Position numbers and translations under genes: made by a program | Shown here: positions 55,166-64,000 of the stretch, piece by piece | How positions within the stretch are numbered: the stretch's first letter is position 1 | Layout of the letters: the number at the start of each line of letters is the position of its first letter | Source: Cryobacterium glaciale | GTDB lineage: Bacteria; Actinomycetota; Actinomycetes; Actinomycetales; Microbacteriaceae | Reading direction: 5' to 3' | DNA: 64,000 bases | NCBI RefSeq assembly: GCF_004402535.1 | Contig: NZ_SOEY01000016.1 | Location: forward strand, 1-64,000 | The notes under the pieces: model-generated | What the model was told of the DNA's origin: nothing | Seen by the model: only the letters and a program-made list of their open reading frames with translations | The model's database searches: none

Positions 55166-57142
55166 TCAGCGGTAGGGCGGCGGACGCGGCGCGTCGGGGT
55201 CACGCATCAGCCAGCTGGTGTCTGGCAGCGGCGGCACCGCCGCGAGACGGTCGAGCGCCGCTCGCACTTCGTCGGCGTAGAGTTGGCCGCCGGTCGGGCC
55301 CGGATGCACGTGATCGCCGGCCAGCAGGTCGAGACGCCCCGCGATCGTGTCGTGCCAGTTGGCGAGTTCGACCCGGCGATTGCCCGCGGCAAAAGCGGCG
55401 AGGGTGGCATTCACGCCGTCGGTCCAGTCTCGCTCGGCGTAGGCAGTGACCAGCACGAGCTGTCGATCCGGCCCCAGAATGCGCAGGATCGCGGTGAGCT
55501 CGTCGTCGGTGATCGGTCCGTTGGTGCCGAGCCCCACCACCACAACGGGCTGCAACTGGCCGGCAGCCTGCAGCGCGAGCAATATGTCATCGGCGGAATA
55601 CATGCCGCGGGAGACCGAGGCGTCCACGGTGATGCCCGCGAAGGTGGCCTGCAATTCGGGGGCCGAGGCCAGCATCACCGAGTCACCGATGGCCGTGATC
55701 GGGCCGTCGGCCAGGGCGGGCTCTGCCGTGGCCTGGCGGGCAGCCTCGGAGGCCGCAGCCTGCGCGGCGACGCGCGCCGCAGCATCCATTGCCCGTTGGC
55801 CGCGTTCGATGCGCAATTGCGCCGAGGTCTGCGCTGGCGCGGCGACGACGGCGGCCGTGGTGCCGCCGACCAGCAGCAGCGACAGCGCGGCCGTTGCGGC
55901 GACCAGGCGGCGACGGTGCGTCGGGCCGGTCCAGAGAGCCCCGATTTGGCGGATGCTGCCGCGCACGCCTACCGAGCGGATCGGCAGTTCCAGCCAGCGG
56001 TAGGACACTCCGGCCAGGACGAGGGTGATGGCGGTGGCGAGCAGCCCGATCGGCAGCAGGCTGCCGGCTGGCGACGACGCCGGCCAGAGTAGCTGCAGCA
56101 GCACGAGCACGGGCCAGTGCCACAGGTAGATGCCGTAGGAGCGTTCGCCGAGGTAGCGCAGCGGGGCCGAGTCGAGCAGGAGCCCGAACCGGCCGCCGCG
56201 CACGCCGGCCCAGATGGCTAGCGCTGTGGCGAGGCTCACGGCGACGAGGCCGCCGCGGTAGGTCGCGGCGCCGTTCTCGGGCAGCCAGAGCGCGAACCCG
56301 ATGATCGTGACCACGGCGGCCGCTCCGAGCCACGGTCGCAGGCGCGGCAGCTCGTTGCGGTGCCCGCTCGGGCGGCGTAGCAGCAGGGCGAGGGCGGCAC
56401 CGGCGAACAGCCCGAAACTGTGCGTGTCCGAGCCGTAGTACACACGGGTCGGGTCGGCGCCGGGCTGATACAAAACGCCCATCCACAGGGCCGAGGCGAT
56501 GAACAGGGCGGTGACGACGGCCAGTCGCACGCGCGGGCGGCGAAGCAGCAGCACGGCCAGCAGCAGCAGCGGCCAGACCAGGTAGAACTGCTCTTCCACG
56601 GCGAGCGACCACAGGTTGCGCAGCAGTTCGGGCTCGTTGACGCTGAAATAGCTGGCGTCATTGGCGATCGACACCCAGTTGTAGCCGAAGGTCGTGGCGC
56701 CGAGCAGTTGGGCGCCGAGACCAACGAGCACATCGCCGCCGATGAGGAAGGCGATGCTGCAACTGGCCAGGATGACCGGAACGAGCGGGGGCACCAACCG
56801 GCGGGCGCGCCGCTGCCAGAATCGGCGCAGCGAGATGCGCCCGGTTCGGGTGTGCTCAGAGACCAGCAGTCCGGTGATCAGAAAACCACTGATCACGAAG
56901 AAAACGTCGACGCCGATGAAGCCACCCGGCAGTATCGCCGGAAAGAAGTGGTAAAGCGCGACGGCAATGACGGCGAGGGCGCGCAGGCCGTCGAGCCCGG
57001 CCAGACGGCCGCTGCGCTGCACGTTCGGCGGCCCCAGCACGGGTGTGTTCACCGGCCCGGCGATCGGTAGAATCGTCGCGGTCGTCGACCGAGTCCTCCC
57101 GGTGAACGGGAACGACAGCGGGGAACGAGTCATGGGCAACAC
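55166..57142 (-). CDS. Membrane acyltransferase fused to SGNH domain (OafA/YrhL type)
   Basis: Integral membrane O-acyltransferase of 658 residues that probably acetylates a cell-wall or surface polysaccharide. The acyltransferase-3 domain (about 45-390, ten spans) has LDGLRALAVIAVALYHFFP with the catalytic-type His, then VFFVISGFLIT and RFWQRRARRL. After a linker (about 440-480) an extracytoplasmic SGNH domain carries GDSVMLASAPEL, VVVGLGTNG and DHVHPGPTGG, covering the nucleophile Ser, Gly, Asn and His/Asp blocks. Start is GTG 57142; ATG 57133 is equally possible. It is convergent with the GNAT gene (3 bp apart) and divergent from truA. Confidence 0.85.
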   Translation of the reverse strand: MLPMTRSPLSFPFTGRTRSTTATILPIAGPVNTPVLGPPNVQRSGRLAGLDGLRALAVIAVALYHFFPAILPGGFIGVDVFFVISGFLITGLLVSEHTRTGRISLRRFWQRRARRLVPPLVPVILASCSIAFLIGGDVLVGLGAQLLGATTFGYNWVSIANDASYFSVNEPELLRNLWSLAVEEQFYLVWPLLLLAVLLLRRPRVRLAVVTALFIASALWMGVLYQPGADPTRVYYGSDTHSFGLFAGAALALLLRRPSGHRNELPRLRPWLGAAAVVTIIGFALWLPENGAATYRGGLVAVSLATALAIWAGVRGGRFGLLLDSAPLRYLGERSYGIYLWHWPVLVLLQLLWPASSPAGSLLPIGLLATAITLVLAGVSYRWLELPIRSVGVRGSIRQIGALWTGPTHRRRLVAATAALSLLLVGGTTAAVVAAPAQTSAQLRIERGQRAMDAAARVAAQAAASEAARQATAEPALADGPITAIGDSVMLASAPELQATFAGITVDASVSRGMYSADDILLALQAAGQLQPVVVVGLGTNGPITDDELTAILRILGPDRQLVLVTAYAERDWTDGVNATLAAFAAGNRRVELANWHDTIAGRLDLLAGDHVHPGPTGGQLYADEVRAALDRLAAVPPLPDTSWLMRDPDAPRPPPYR

Positions 57143-57212
57143 GAGGTTTCTTTGGCACGCACAAGGGGGGTGGACCAGGGGCCGGTTTCAACGATAACCC
57201 GCGCGCGCCACC

Positions 57213-57218
57213 TAGGCT
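57213..57218 (+). promoter_or_regulatory. Probable -10 box for leaderless truA
   Basis: TAGGCT ends 7 nt before the GTG at 57226, with no ribosome binding site between. Confidence 0.5.
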
Positions 57219-57225
57219 TACCCTC

Positions 57226-58170
57226 GTGAATCTTTTTGTGCCCCGCGCCGCGAATGCAGCGCTGGGCTCCACGCGCATCCGCCTCGACCTCGCCTACGAC
57301 GGCACCGATTTCACCGGCTGGGCCCGCCAGCCGGGCTTTCGCACCGTGCAGGCCGACATCGAAAACGGGCTCGCCGGCATCCTGCAGAGCTTTCCCCCTC
57401 ACCCCACCCTGATCGTCGCCGGCCGAACGGATGCCGGGGTGCACGCCCGCGGGCAGGTCGCCCATTTCGACCTCACCGCCGAACAGGCGCACTCCCTGGT
57501 GCGCATTCAGCGCGGCACCGGAAGCCGCCCGCCGGTCGACCTCGGCACCGCGGTGCTGCGCCGCCTCGGCGGCATCCTCGTGACCAAACCCGACGTCGTG
57601 CTGCGCCGTGCCACGGTCGTGCCCGGCGGCTTCGACGCCCGGTTCTCCGCCCTGTGGCGTCGGTACGAGTACCGCATCGCCGACCCCCTCGCCCTGCACG
57701 ACCCGCAGCAGCGGCTGCGCACCACTTGGCATCCGTTCACACTCGATCTCGCCGCGATGGACGCCGCTGCAGCCACCCTGGTCGGCCTGCACGACTTCGC
57801 GGCCTACTGCAAGCCACGCCCCGGAGCGACGACCATCCGCACCGTGCAGGACTTTCGCTGGTGGCGCGACGACGACGGCCTGATCATCGCCAGCATCACA
57901 GCGGATGCCTTCTGCCACAGCATGGTGCGCGCCATGGTCGGCGCCTGCGTGGCCGTGGGGGAGGGGCGCCTCGACGGCAGCACCCTCGCGCACCTGCACT
58001 TCGACAAGCACCGCATCAGCGAGTTCAAGGTGATGCAGGCGCACGGCCTCACCCTGATCGACGTCGGCTACCCCGATGATGCGTCATTGGCGCAGCGCGC
58101 CGTGGACACTCGCAACCGGCGCTCACTGCCGGCCGCCGCCCAGGTTGCATCCGCGGCCGCCTCCGACTAG
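57226..58170 (+). CDS. truA: tRNA pseudouridine synthase A
   Basis: Makes pseudouridine at positions 38-40 of tRNA anticodon arms. 314 residues; catalytic Asp69 in AGRTDAGVHARGQVAHF, and the N-terminal LDLAYDGTDFTGWARQPG motif. The C-terminal part runs past the usual end by about 25 Ala-rich residues. GTG start is probably leaderless. Its last codons overlap the rplM promoter (TTGCAT at 58145), and ARCGGATGC words occur at 57426, 57729 and 57900. Confidence 0.94.
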   Translation: MNLFVPRAANAALGSTRIRLDLAYDGTDFTGWARQPGFRTVQADIENGLAGILQSFPPHPTLIVAGRTDAGVHARGQVAHFDLTAEQAHSLVRIQRGTGSRPPVDLGTAVLRRLGGILVTKPDVVLRRATVVPGGFDARFSALWRRYEYRIADPLALHDPQQRLRTTWHPFTLDLAAMDAAAATLVGLHDFAAYCKPRPGATTIRTVQDFRWWRDDDGLIIASITADAFCHSMVRAMVGACVAVGEGRLDGSTLAHLHFDKHRISEFKVMQAHGLTLIDVGYPDDASLAQRAVDTRNRRSLPAAAQVASAAASD

Positions 58171-58189
58171 TGTTGTCCCTTGGTGTCTG
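58145..58189 (+). promoter_or_regulatory. rplM promoter and conserved start-site sequence
   Basis: TTGCAT (58145-58150) and TAGTGT (58168-58173) are 17 bp apart. CCTTGGTGTCTG (58178-58189) follows after 4 nt, the same word at the same offset as in infA. Leader of about 130 nt to the GTG of rplM. Confidence 0.62.
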
Positions 58190-58308
58190 TGCGTTGCAGC
58201 ACGGCGCCCGAACGTGAGCCCTCCATCGACAGTGTTCTCCTCACGAAAACACGCCCGGAGCGGGATTCACGAACACCTCCGTTCGAAAAAGAAGAAAGCA
58301 GCACAACA

Positions 58309-58755
58309 GTGACGCGCACTTACACCCCCAAGGCAAGCGAACTCCAGCACGACTGGGTTGTCATCGATGCCACCGATATCGTCCTCGGACGTCTGGCCAG
58401 CCACGCGGCAATCCTGCTGCGCGGCAAGCACAAGGCCACCTTCTCCCCGCACATGGACGGTGGCGACTTCGTCATCATCGTCAACGCCGAGAAGGTTGCC
58501 CTCACCGGCAAGAAGCTCGACCTGAAGATCGCTTACCGCCACTCCGGTTACCCGGGCGGCCTCACGGCGACCAACTACTCCGAGATGCTCGAGAAGCACC
58601 CGACCCGTGCGGTCGAAAAAGCGATCCGCGGCATGCTGCCGAAGAACTCGCTCGGTCGCGCCCAGCTCACCAAGCTGAAGGTGTACGCCGGCCCTGAGCA
58701 CCCGCACTCCGCTCAGCAGCCCAAGCCGTACACGCTCAGCCAGGTCGCGCAGTAG
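58309..58755 (+). CDS. rplM: 50S ribosomal protein L13
   Basis: Early-assembly large-subunit protein, 148 residues: [20 protein letters not shown], then [19 protein letters not shown] and the conserved [20 protein letters not shown]. The GTG at 58309 fits the family length; earlier in-frame starts lie in the leader. Confidence 0.97.
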   Translation: MTRTYTPKASELQHDWVVIDATDIVLGRLASHAAILLRGKHKATFSPHMDGGDFVIIVNAEKVALTGKKLDLKIAYRHSGYPGGLTATNYSEMLEKHPTRAVEKAIRGMLPKNSLGRAQLTKLKVYAGPEHPHSAQQPKPYTLSQVAQ

Positions 58756-58822
58756 CGCCGGCAACCAGACTTCTCGACTCTTTAGATACTTAGATACACG
58801 GATAAAAAGGATTCCCATCATC

Positions 58823-59308
58823 GTGGCGAAGATCGCAGACCAGATTGACCAGGCTCCGGAGAGCTACTCCACCGAGACTCCGGCCGAAACCGTAACCAAG
58901 GCGCCCCGCGCCGTCCTCAACGTTCCCGGCGCAGCCGTCGGCCGTCGCAAGCAGGCTATCGCCCGCGTGCGCATCGTCCCCGGCTCCGGCACGATCGTTG
59001 TCAACGGCCGCGAGTTCGCCGATTACTTCCCGAACAAGCTGCACCAGCAGCTCATCAACGACCCGTTCAAGGTCCTCGACCTGCTCGGCTCGTACGATGT
59101 CATCGCCCGCATCACCGGTGGTGGCCCGTCCGGCCAGGCCGGCGCGCTGCGCCTCGGCATCGCACGCTGCCTCAACCTGATCGACGAAGAGAACAACCGC
59201 GCCATCCTCAAGAAGAACGGCTTCCTCAGCCGCGACGCTCGAGTCAAGGAGCGTAAGAAGGCCGGACTCAAGAAGGCCCGTAAGGCACCTCAGTTCAGCA
59301 AGCGCTAA
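58823..59308 (+). CDS. rpsI: 30S ribosomal protein S9 with N-terminal extension
   Basis: Head protein whose C-terminal tail reaches the P-site tRNA; it ends [11 protein letters not shown] as required. 161 residues; the S9 core begins near 35 ([19 protein letters not shown]) after an acidic/Ala-rich extension of about 30 residues. Cotranscribed with rplM and probably glmM (19-bp gap). Confidence 0.97.
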   Translation: MAKIADQIDQAPESYSTETPAETVTKAPRAVLNVPGAAVGRRKQAIARVRIVPGSGTIVVNGREFADYFPNKLHQQLINDPFKVLDLLGSYDVIARITGGGPSGQAGALRLGIARCLNLIDEENNRAILKKNGFLSRDARVKERKKAGLKKARKAPQFSKR

Positions 59309-59327
59309 CCCGATAGCCGACGACGAT

Positions 59328-60689
59328 ATGACTCGTCTGTTCGGCACGGACGGCGTTCGGGGCCTGGCCAACCGTGATCTCACGGCTGGCCTGGCCCTGA
59401 GCCTTGCCCAGGCCAGCGCCGCGGTGCTGACCAAGGGACGTCGTGCCCAAGCACGTCTTGCTGAGGGTCGACGGCCCGTCGCCGTGGTCGCTCGCGACCC
59501 GCGAATCTCCGGTGAATTCCTCACGGCTGCCGTTTCGGCCGGTCTGGCCTCCAGTGGTGTCGACGTTCTCGACGCCGGGGTCATCCCCACGCCCGCCGCA
59601 GCCTTCTTGATCAACGACATCGGTGCCGACTTCGGTGTGATGATTTCTGCCTCACACAACGCGGCGCCCGACAACGGCATCAAGATCTTCGCCTTTGGCG
59701 GAACCAAACTTCCCGACGACGTCGAGGACCGCATCGAGAGCTACATCGGTCGCGACACGCTGATGCCGATCGCCGGCGACGTTGGACGCATCCGTCGTTT
59801 CGCCGACGCCGAAGACCGGTACGTCGTGCACCTGCTCACCACGCTGCCGCACCGCCTTGACGGCATCCACGTCGTGCTCGACTGCGCCCACGGCGCCGCT
59901 GCCGGCGTCTCTCCGCAGGTGTTCACGGATGCGGGCGCTCGCCTCACCGTGATCGGCGCCGACCCCGACGGCCTCAACATCAACGACGGGGTGGGTTCGA
60001 CCCACCTCGACAACCTCGCCAAAGCCGTACTCGAGCGCGGCGCCGACATCGGCATCGCCCACGACGGCGACGCCGACCGCTGCCTCGCGGTGGACCGTGA
60101 CGGCAAGGTCGTCGACGGCGACCAGATCATGGCCATTCTCGCCGTGTCGATGGCCGAACGCGGTGTGCTCAAGGACCGCACGCTCGTGGCGACCGTCATG
60201 AGCAACCTCGGCCTGCGCAAGGCCATGGCGGCCAACGACATCACCATGGTGCAGACCAAGGTCGGCGACCGGTACGTGCTCGAAGAACTCAACGCCCACG
60301 GGTATTCGCTCGGGGGCGAGCAGAGCGGTCACGTCATCATGACCAAGTTCGCCACGACCGGCGACGGCATTCTCACCGGGCTGCACCTCGTGGCCGAAAT
60401 GGCGCGCACCGGTAAAACACTCGCCGAACTCGCATCCGTCATGACGGTGTACCCGCAGATCCTGGTGAACGTGCGCGGCGTCAACCACAAGGGTCTCGGT
60501 GCCGACGAGGTCATCGCCCAGGCCGTCCTCGCCGCTGAAGCCGAACTCGGTGACACCGGCCGGGTGCTGCTGCGCCCCTCCGGTACCGAGCCGATGGTGC
60601 GGGTCATGGTGGAAGCCGCCGACCAGCCCACCGCCGACCGCCTGGCGCACTCCCTGGCCGACGTGGTGCGCGAGCGCCTCGCCCTCTAG
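59328..60689 (+). CDS. glmM: Phosphoglucosamine mutase
   Basis: Converts glucosamine 6-phosphate to glucosamine 1-phosphate for UDP-GlcNAc and peptidoglycan. 453 residues. Phosphoserine Ser109 in [13 protein letters not shown], metal loop [11 protein letters not shown] near 245, sugar loop GGEQSGHVI near 328, phosphate loop [14 protein letters not shown] near 417. Works with GlmS, encoded 1.25 kb downstream. Confidence 0.97.
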   Translation: MTRLFGTDGVRGLANRDLTAGLALSLAQASAAVLTKGRRAQARLAEGRRPVAVVARDPRISGEFLTAAVSAGLASSGVDVLDAGVIPTPAAAFLINDIGADFGVMISASHNAAPDNGIKIFAFGGTKLPDDVEDRIESYIGRDTLMPIAGDVGRIRRFADAEDRYVVHLLTTLPHRLDGIHVVLDCAHGAAAGVSPQVFTDAGARLTVIGADPDGLNINDGVGSTHLDNLAKAVLERGADIGIAHDGDADRCLAVDRDGKVVDGDQIMAILAVSMAERGVLKDRTLVATVMSNLGLRKAMAANDITMVQTKVGDRYVLEELNAHGYSLGGEQSGHVIMTKFATTGDGILTGLHLVAEMARTGKTLAELASVMTVYPQILVNVRGVNHKGLGADEVIAQAVLAAEAELGDTGRVLLRPSGTEPMVRVMVEAADQPTADRLAHSLADVVRERLAL

Positions 60690-60707
60690 CCCCGTACTTC
60701 GGCGCAC

Positions 60708-60917
60708 CGGGTCTCGAGATGCGCGCGAAAAGCGTGCGCGCTCCTCGACCAGCGGGGTTTCGCTGGTCGAGGAGCGAGCTTGACCATACCGCTGGTCGAG
60801 GAGCGCGCTTGACCATACCGCTGGTCGAGGAGCGCGCTTGACCATACCGCTGGTCGAGGAGCGCGCTTGACCATACCGCTGGTCGAGGAGCGCGCTCTGC
60901 GAGCGTCTCGAGACCCC
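60708..60917. repeat. Inverted repeat with internal 29-bp tandem units between glmM and coaA
   Basis: Outer ends GGTCTCGAGA (60710-60719) and TCTCGAGACC (60906-60915) are inverted, and the adjoining parts (GCGCGCTCCTCGACCAGCG on the left and its complement on the right) also pair. Inside, a 29-bp unit starting GCTGGTCGAGGAGCG begins at 60762, 60791, 60820, 60849 and 60878 (last copy partial). There are no unique spacers, so it is not CRISPR. It separates two convergent genes and probably ends both transcripts. Confidence 0.85.
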
Positions 60918-60948
60918 GCGAGCCGACACGCAGAGGCGGGTGGCGGGG

Positions 60949-61905
60949 TCAGACCTTGCGCAGCAGCACTTTGGAGACGGCGTGCGTGGGGTCCTTGCGC
61001 AGCACCAGGGTTGCGCGCGACCGGGTCGGGCGAATGTTCTGCAGCAGGTTGGGCTGATTGATGCTGGTCCAGATGCTGCGCGCCTTGCCGCGAGCCTCAT
61101 CTTCGGTGAGCGCCGCGTAGCGGTGAAAGAACGAGTTGGGGTTGGCGAAGGCCCCGCGCTGCAGCTTCAGAAAGCGTTCCTCGTACCAGCGGGCGATGTC
61201 CTGGGTGCGGGCATCCACATAGATGGTGAAGTCGAACAGGTCACTGACCGAGAGGCCGTGGCCCGGACCGGGCGGCTGCAGCACGTTGAGACCCTCGACG
61301 ATCAAGATGTCCGGCTGCCGCACCACGATCTGCGCGTCGGGCACGATGTCGTAGCTCAGGTGCGAGTAGAACGGTGACCGCACCTCGGGGGCGCCGCTCT
61401 TGACCGCGCTCACGAACCGCAGCAGGGCACGTCGGTCGTACGATTCCGGAAACCCCTTGCGCTCCATCAGGCCGCGACGGTTCAGTTCGGCATTGGGAAA
61501 GAGAAAACCGTCGGTCGTGACGAGTTCAACCCGGGGAGTGTCGTCCCAACGGGCGAGCATCTCGCGCAGCAGTCGGGCGGTGGTCGATTTTCCGACCGCG
61601 ACCGAGCCTGCCACACCGATCACGAACGGGGTGGGGCGAGCCCGTTCGCCCAGAAAACCACTGGTCGCGCGGTGCAGCGTGCGGGCATTCGCCGCGTAGA
61701 GGTTGAGCAGTCGGCTCAGCGGAAGGTAGACATCCGTCACCTCGTTGATGTCGAGCGGCTCGCCGATGCCCCGCAGTTGCACGATCTCGGTCTCTTTGAG
61801 CGGCAGCAGGGTGGTCGGCGCGAGCGCGGCCCAGTCGGCTCGGTCGAGCTCCACAAAAGGGGTGCCGTGACCGTTCATTACAGGGGCCAGCACCGGATCG
61901 GACAT
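60949..61905 (-). CDS. coaA: Pantothenate kinase type I
   Basis: First committed step of CoA synthesis, phosphorylation of pantothenate. 318 residues from the ATG at 61905 ([17 protein letters not shown]). P-loop [17 protein letters not shown] near 98, [10 protein letters not shown] near 130, and the C-terminal [13 protein letters not shown] farther start at 61941 would overlap the divergent glmS start and is disfavoured. A TAAGCT box lies 7 nt upstream, so translation is probably leaderless. Confidence 0.94.
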   Translation of the reverse strand: MSDPVLAPVMNGHGTPFVELDRADWAALAPTTLLPLKETEIVQLRGIGEPLDINEVTDVYLPLSRLLNLYAANARTLHRATSGFLGERARPTPFVIGVAGSVAVGKSTTARLLREMLARWDDTPRVELVTTDGFLFPNAELNRRGLMERKGFPESYDRRALLRFVSAVKSGAPEVRSPFYSHLSYDIVPDAQIVVRQPDILIVEGLNVLQPPGPGHGLSVSDLFDFTIYVDARTQDIARWYEERFLKLQRGAFANPNSFFHRYAALTEDEARGKARSIWTSINQPNLLQNIRPTRSRATLVLRKDPTHAVSKVLLRKV

Positions 61906-61912
61906 TCCCCCA

Positions 61913-61931
61913 AGCTTAGTCCGACTAAAAT
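61913..61931. promoter_or_regulatory. Back-to-back -10 boxes for coaA and glmS
   Basis: TAAGCT on the minus strand (61913-61918) ends 7 nt before the coaA ATG. TAAAAT on the plus strand (61926-61931) ends 8 nt before the glmS ATG. The two boxes are 7 bp apart, so polymerases for the two genes would compete for the same DNA. Confidence 0.5.
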
Positions 61932-61939
61932 CGACTTCC

Positions 61940-63790
61940 ATGTGCGGAATCGTAGGTTATGTCGGAAGCAACAAGACCGTTGACGTTCTCATGGGAGGGC
62001 TTGGACGGCTCGAGTATCGCGGGTATGACTCCGCGGGAATCGCCGTCATCGATGAATCCGGTGTGCTCAACACGGCCAAGAAGGCCGGCAAGCTCTCGGC
62101 CCTGGTCGGTGAACTGAAGGCGCACCCGATCAACGACGGTCAGACCGGTATCGGCCACACCCGCTGGGCCACCCACGGCGGACCCACCGACGGCAATGCC
62201 CACCCGCACCTCGGCGACAACGACAAGCTCGCCCTCATCCACAACGGCATCATCGAGAACTTCGCCCCGCTGCGCGAGGAACTACTCAATGAGGGCTTCA
62301 CCTTCACGAGCGAAACCGACACCGAGGTCGCCGCAGTACTACTCGGCCGCGAATACCAGCGCGTCGGCGACCTGGCCGAAGCGTTCCGCACCATTGTGGC
62401 CCGCCTCGACGGTGCGTTCACGCTGCTCGCCGTGCACCAGGACCAGCCCGGCGTCGTCGTCGGCGCCCGCCGCAACTCCCCGCTCGTCATCGGCCTCGGC
62501 GACGGTGAGAACTTTCTCGGCTCCGACGTCGCCGCATTCGTCGAGTACACCCGCCGCGCCGTCGCCATCGGCCAGGACCAGATCGTTACCATCACAGCGG
62601 ATGCCGTCACGGTCACCGACTTCGACGGTCACCCCGTCGAGACCGAAGAGTTCGACATCGCCTGGGACGCCTCCGCGAGCGAAAAGGGCGGCTGGTCCAG
62701 CTTCATGGCCAAGGAAGTGTCCGAGCAGCCGGATGCCGTCGCCAACACGCTGCGCGGCCGCATCACCGACGGTCAGGTGATCGTGCCGGAACTGACCGAA
62801 TTCGGCGATGACGTGCTCGCGGGCATCCGTCGTATCGTCATCGTCGCCTGCGGAACCGCCGCCTATGCCGGCCAGACCGCCAAGTACGCCATCGAAAAGT
62901 GGGCGCAGGTGCCGGTGGACGTCGAACTCAGCCACGAGTTCCGCTACCGTGACCCGGTGCTCAGCGACGACACCCTGGTGATCTCGATCAGCCAGTCCGG
63001 CGAGACCATGGACACGCTCATGGCCGTCAAGTACGCCATGTCGCTCGGCGCGAAGGCGATCTCCATCTGCAACACGCAGGGCGCCACCATTCCGCGCGAG
63101 AGTGACGCCGTGATCTACACGCACGCCGGCCCCGAGGTCGCCGTCGCGTCGACCAAGGCCTTCGTGGCCCAGATCACCGCGCTTTACCTCTTCGCCCTGC
63201 ACCTCGCCCGGGTGCGCGGCAGCCTCCCTGAGGCCGAGCAGGCCGCGCAGGTCGCCGAATTGCAGGCCATCCCGGAGAAGATCAGCACCGTGCTCGGCGT
63301 TGAAGACGAGGTTCGCCAGCTGGCCCGCTGGATGAGTGACACCCGCGCTGTACTGTTCCTCGGTCGCCACGTCGGCTTTCCGATCGCGCTCGAGGGTGCG
63401 CTCAAGCTCAAGGAACTTGCGTACATCCACGCCGAGGGCTTCGCTGCCGGTGAGCTCAAGCACGGCCCGATCGCGCTGATCGAGCCCGGCCAGCCGGTGT
63501 TCGTCGTCGTGCCGAGCCCGCGCGGCTCAGCCCACCTGCACCCGAAGGTCGTCTCCAACATCCAGGAGATCCGCGCCCGCGGAGCCCGCATCATCGCCAT
63601 CGCCGAGGTCGGCGACGCCGCGGTGCTGCCGTTCGCCGACACCGTCATCCACATTCCGCTCGCGGCGCCGCTGTTCGAACCGCTGCTGGCCGTGGTGCCG
63701 TTGCAGATGTTCGCCATGGAACTCGCCATCGCCAAGGGCCTCGACGTCGACCAGCCGCGCAACCTGGCGAAGTCCGTCACGGTCGAATAG
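61940..63790 (+). CDS. glmS: Glutamine-fructose-6-phosphate aminotransferase (isomerising)
   Basis: Makes glucosamine 6-phosphate from fructose 6-phosphate and glutamine. 616 residues. Cys2, the N-terminal nucleophile after Met removal, begins CGIVGYVG. The glutaminase domain has [11 protein letters not shown] and [11 protein letters not shown], and two SIS domains follow ([18 protein letters not shown] near 350). The C-terminal [13 protein letters not shown] is canonical. No glmS ribozyme is present; the start appears leaderless. MtlD produces its substrate fructose 6-phosphate. Confidence 0.97.
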   Translation: MCGIVGYVGSNKTVDVLMGGLGRLEYRGYDSAGIAVIDESGVLNTAKKAGKLSALVGELKAHPINDGQTGIGHTRWATHGGPTDGNAHPHLGDNDKLALIHNGIIENFAPLREELLNEGFTFTSETDTEVAAVLLGREYQRVGDLAEAFRTIVARLDGAFTLLAVHQDQPGVVVGARRNSPLVIGLGDGENFLGSDVAAFVEYTRRAVAIGQDQIVTITADAVTVTDFDGHPVETEEFDIAWDASASEKGGWSSFMAKEVSEQPDAVANTLRGRITDGQVIVPELTEFGDDVLAGIRRIVIVACGTAAYAGQTAKYAIEKWAQVPVDVELSHEFRYRDPVLSDDTLVISISQSGETMDTLMAVKYAMSLGAKAISICNTQGATIPRESDAVIYTHAGPEVAVASTKAFVAQITALYLFALHLARVRGSLPEAEQAAQVAELQAIPEKISTVLGVEDEVRQLARWMSDTRAVLFLGRHVGFPIALEGALKLKELAYIHAEGFAAGELKHGPIALIEPGQPVFVVVPSPRGSAHLHPKVVSNIQEIRARGARIIAIAEVGDAAVLPFADTVIHIPLAAPLFEPLLAVVPLQMFAMELAIAKGLDVDQPRNLAKSVTVE

Positions 63791-63811
63791 GAACTGTCGA
63801 GTAAGCACAGA

Positions 63812-64000
63812 ATGATCAAGGGCATCGGGGTGGACGTGGTCGACCTGGCGCGGTTCACCCGCCAGGTCGAGCGCACGCCGCGCCTCGTGCCGCGGCTGTT
63901 CGCCGAAAGTGAACGGGGACTGCCGGTGCATTCCCTGGCTGCGCGCTTTGCCGCCAAGGAAGCCCTGATCAAGGCCCTCGGCGATAGTGCGGGGGCAACC
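63812..64000 (+). CDS. acpS: Holo-[acyl-carrier-protein] synthase, 5' part
   Basis: Transfers the 4'-phosphopantetheine arm from CoA to acyl carrier protein. The first 63 residues are in the window: [16 protein letters not shown] with the metal-binding Asp8, and [13 protein letters not shown] with the conserved Glu of the second metal site. It follows glmS by 21 bp and is cut by the window end. Confidence 0.92.
   Translation, partial: MIKGIGVDVVDLARFTRQVERTPRLVPRLFAESERGLPVHSLAARFAAKEALIKALGDSAGAT

Noticed and set aside
60762..60896. CRISPR array (29-bp repeats)
   Set aside because: The 29-bp units follow each other directly with no unique spacers, and no cas genes are present.
61932..61939. 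glmS ribozyme upstream of glmS
   Set aside because: There are only about 34 bp between coaA and glmS, and the transcript appears leaderless, so there is no room for the ribozyme.
61906..61941. ATG start for coaA at 61941
   Set aside because: It would overlap the divergent glmS start codon and add 12 residues not expected for the family; 61905 has a -10 box at a fitting distance.

Overview
The window is high-G+C actinobacterial DNA. The gene order, the many GTG starts, an HNH endonuclease with a DUF222 domain and the inverted repeats in gene-end spacers point to Microbacteriaceae (a Cryobacterium-like genus is a guess). No 16S rRNA gene or other taxonomic marker is present to confirm this.

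Region 1 (1-1138) is the 5' part of a DUF222/HNH endonuclease gene on the minus strand. Region 2 (1520-22739) is a large type IV pilus (T4P) locus made of two collinear gene sets. Set 1 is pilB-pilT-pilC-major pilin-two minor prepilins-PilX-like-pilD-pilM-pilN-pilO. Set 2 is pilT-pilC-major pilin-PilV-like-PilW-like-PilX-like-pilM-pilN-pilO. Set 2 has no extension ATPase and no prepilin peptidase, so it probably depends on PilB and PilD of set 1. No outer-membrane secretin is present, as expected for a monoderm. Region 3 (22827-25259) holds three small uncharacterised genes, two of them for membrane proteins.

Region 4 (25500-52900) is the ribosomal block: str (rpsL-rpsG-fusA-tuf), S10 and spc (rpsJ to secY-adk-map), then alpha (infA-rpmJ-rpsM-rpsK-rpoA-rplQ). 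Two genes often found in such operons are absent from their usual places: rpsN between rplE and rpsH, and rpsD between rpsK and rpoA. A mannitol PTS cassette (mtlR divergent from a lone EIIB gene, mtlA, mtlF, mtlD) lies between map and infA. Region 5 (53043-57142) has two tandem double-GNAT acetyltransferase genes and a membrane acyltransferase-SGNH gene, placed between rplQ and truA. Region 6 (57226-64000) is truA-rplM-rpsI-glmM, then coaA (minus), glmS and the start of acpS. It joins translation to the first steps of cell-wall amino-sugar, CoA and fatty-acid synthesis.

The most interesting signals are at the DNA level. (i) The nonamer ARCGGATGC (reverse complement GCATCCGYT) occurs at least 37 times by eye, in all reading frames and both orientations. 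It includes an inverted pair just behind the second major pilin gene. Next to a double T4P locus this looks like a DNA-uptake-type word. (ii) A hairpin element of about 60 bp occurs at two distant places. (iii) infA and rplM have matching promoters followed, at the same offset, by the identical 12-mer CCTTGGTGTCTG. (iv) Large inverted repeats fill the spacers rplO/secY, map/mtlR and glmM/coaA, the last with 29-bp tandem units. (v) Several genes appear leaderless, with a TANNNT box 5-8 nt before the start codon.
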